The translations under genes were made by a program, and so were the position numbers. Positions 5,499 through 6,865 of a stretch of DNA of 6,865 bases are shown here, piece by piece. Within the stretch, counting starts at the first letter, position 1; every line of letters begins with the position of its first letter. The notes under the pieces are model-generated. The model saw only the letters and a program-made list of their open reading frames with translations. It was not told the DNA's origin and did no database searches. The DNA comes from JANRLJ01 sp034437895 (GTDB lineage Bacteria; Chloroflexota; Anaerolineae; Aggregatilineales; Phototrophicaceae), in assembly GCA_034437895.1 (NCBI GenBank), contig DAOTTO010000037.1, forward strand, positions 1-6,865. Reading direction: 5' to 3'.

Positions 5499-5503
5499 GA
5501 GGA
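5499..5503 (+). promoter_or_regulatory. Ribosome binding site fixing the WD40 gene start
   Basis: GAGGA lies five bases before the ATG at 5509. This supports a start that leaves a clean signal peptide, rather than the in-frame ATG at 5419, which would place a 30-residue non-hydrophobic stretch before it. Confidence 0.75.
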
Positions 5504-5508
5504 AAATC

Positions 5509-6642
5509 ATGAGGAAACTCACTCTATTTTTCACATTCGTATTTACAGTAGTCACTGTAATTATAAATCAGTCACCATACTCTACGGTGACTGCACAGTC
5601 TGATATCAATTTGGGTGGAATTCGTGCCTTTGATCTTAGTGTTGATGGCAGATTACTAGTAACAGGTCATACTAATCATACTGTGCGTATTTGGAATACA
5701 GCTACCCAACAGGTTCTTGTGACAGTAGCAACATCCAATTTCGTACCAACCTCTAGTATCAGCAATGATACTAATTATCTTATCAATAGTGTACTTCAAG
5801 ACATAGCTATTTCTCCCGACAACAGTAAAGTAGCAGTTAGCTTTAGTGGCGATACTTACGCCGGTATGATTCGTATCTTTGACGTATCCAGTGGGCAACT
5901 GATCTCAGAAATCCTCGCTGGAACGCAAGTGTTTGATTTAGCTTGGAAACCAGATAGTAGCCAAATTGCGGCAAAGTACGTTCTCGGCGGGTATCTCCTT
6001 GGTATATGGGGCACAAATTTCCAGCCGATAGTCCAAATTCCTATTTCATTTTCAGTAATTGGACTCGCTTGGAAACCAGACGGTACACAATTGGCTGCTG
6101 ATACAGGCAATATAATTATATGGAGTACATCAACATGGCAACCTGTACTAACAATAGAAAACCCAGATCAAGGCGGCAGTAGAATATCGTGGCGACACGA
6201 TGGTAGTCAACTAGCATCAGTTGGCGGGGACGGTAGTGTTTACATATTTGATAGTTCTACAGGTCAACAAATTCACACACTTCTCGGTAATTGGCAACAA
6301 CCCAGACGATTAGAACTTTCTTGGAGTCTTGACGACAACTATATTGCGGTTCCTCTGCAAGGGGCTCAAATTCAAGTTTGGAATACTACCACAGGATTAG
6401 AGGCATTTAGAGTTGAGACGGGAGTACCTGTGAGTAAAGTAGCATGGGCACCAAACGGCGATGTTCTTTATGCGACAGGATCATTTACCTCCGTTCAAGT
6501 CGCCCAAACGCCTATATCACAGCCGACAGCTACACCGGGTGCTACAAACACCGAAACCGCCATACCAACTTTCACCGCAGCAACAACATCTACCGGGACA
6601 GCCATCCTTACGCCAATTTTAAATGAAACCCCAAATCCCTAA
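5509..6642 (+). CDS. Secreted seven-bladed WD40 beta-propeller protein with Thr/Pro-rich tail
   Basis: A 377-residue exported protein. Residues 1-29 form a signal peptide (MRKL, hydrophobic core, likely cleavage after VTA before Gln30). Seven WD40-like repeats follow, with closing strands RIW (60-62), RIF (122-124), GIW (165-167), IIW (203-205), YIF (245-247), QVW (289-291) and VQV (329-331), and inner motifs such as LAWKPDSSQIA (144-154) and LAWKPDGTQLA (186-196). Seven repeats are the number expected for one closed propeller. Residues 334-377 are a low-complexity Thr/Pro/Ala tail with no second domain, membrane helix or sorting motif. Propellers of this type usually bind partners; no enzymatic role is visible and the partner is unknown. 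A second secreted-protein gene follows after 34 bases, suggesting an operon. No convincing plus-strand promoter was found. Sampled lines give about 44% G+C. Confidence 0.85.
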   Translation: MRKLTLFFTFVFTVVTVIINQSPYSTVTAQSDINLGGIRAFDLSVDGRLLVTGHTNHTVRIWNTATQQVLVTVATSNFVPTSSISNDTNYLINSVLQDIAISPDNSKVAVSFSGDTYAGMIRIFDVSSGQLISEILAGTQVFDLAWKPDSSQIAAKYVLGGYLLGIWGTNFQPIVQIPISFSVIGLAWKPDGTQLAADTGNIIIWSTSTWQPVLTIENPDQGGSRISWRHDGSQLASVGGDGSVYIFDSSTGQQIHTLLGNWQQPRRLELSWSLDDNYIAVPLQGAQIQVWNTTTGLEAFRVETGVPVSKVAWAPNGDVLYATGSFTSVQVAQTPISQPTATPGATNTETAIPTFTAATTSTGTAILTPILNETPNP

Positions 6643-6676
6643 TCTAAAAATCGAAGCGTAGATCGGAGTTAAAATC

Positions 6677-6865
6677 ATGCCTCCTTTCAAGAAACGAATC
6701 TATCCATTTATCTGGCTTGTCTTTGCACTCGTCATCGTTCCTACCAGTAACAAAGGTCAAGCTCAGTCTAATGTCGCTATTTTATGCGATTCATCATTTG
6801 ATACATCCGTTCTTAGTATTCCAGATGTTTTTCCGGGAACGTACTATTCAATGGTTAGTGGCATG
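6677..6865 (+). CDS. N-terminal part of an unrecognised secreted protein, cut by the window edge
   Basis: An open frame of 63 codons runs from ATG at 6677 to the last base, with GGAG (6665-6668) eight bases upstream. The product begins MPPFKKR followed by a hydrophobic stretch (IYPFIWLVFALVIV) and a likely signal-peptidase site near KGQAQS, similar to the end of the WD40 protein's signal peptide. The mature part seen (NVAILCDSSFDTSVLSIPDV and a short remainder) has one cysteine and matches no family I recognise. It follows the WD40 gene by 34 bases on the same strand, so the two are probably co-transcribed. Confidence 0.7.
   Translation, partial: MPPFKKRIYPFIWLVFALVIVPTSNKGQAQSNVAILCDSSFDTSVLSIPDVFPGTYYSMVSGM

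Noticed and set aside
5419..5508. Upstream in-frame ATG extending the WD40 protein by 30 residues
   Set aside because: The extension would bury the signal peptide, while the ATG at 5509 has GAGGA at the right distance.
5656..6110. Two minus-strand open frames of 80 and 84 codons opposite the WD40 gene
   Set aside because: They are antisense to clear WD40 repeats and show no family features.

Overview
The window most likely comes from a Chloroflexota-type bacterium, probably a metagenome-derived or poorly studied lineage. This is an inference from style only: a compact E1alpha/E1beta/E2 operon, type II toxin-antitoxin genes scattered among core genes, a C/G-rich hairpin repeat between genes, and a secreted WD40 propeller ending in a Thr/Pro-rich tail. 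There is no rRNA or other marker gene to confirm it.

The left two thirds (about 122-4630) is one minus-strand gene string, read right to left: E1alpha (TTG start, 4613), a small antitoxin-like protein, a PIN-domain toxin, E1beta, HicB antitoxin, HicA toxin, and E2 of a pyruvate dehydrogenase-type complex. A rho-independent terminator at 122-150 closes it. Every junction is an overlap or a gap of at most 18 bases: 8 nt (or a GTGA overlap), a 20-nt overlap, 3 nt, a TAATG stop/start, an ATGA stop/start, and 18 nt. Thus two complete toxin-antitoxin pairs, each specifying a predicted RNase, sit inside an operon for a central metabolic enzyme, one in each gap between the E1alpha, E1beta and E2 genes. 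Hand counts on sampled lines give about 42-47% G+C for the toxin-antitoxin genes and about 52-67% for the dehydrogenase genes, which suggests the pairs were inserted. This is the main finding. E3 (dihydrolipoamide dehydrogenase) is not in the window and does not directly follow E2.

Beyond the E2 end, bases 1-105 form two 43-base inverted copies of a hairpin-bearing unit (REP/MITE-like). Upstream of E1alpha is a 203-base gap with several short inverted repeats but no convincing promoter. Next comes a minus-strand UPF0316-type membrane protein (three membrane segments plus DUF2179), which has a good sigma70-type promoter; the promoter position shows that its start is the GTG at 5347 and not a codon further upstream.

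The right end is plus-strand: a secreted seven-bladed WD40 propeller protein (5509-6642), then, 34 bases later, the first 63 codons of another secreted protein cut by the window edge. The two probably form a small operon for exported proteins of unknown role. This part is also about 44% G+C by sampled hand count.
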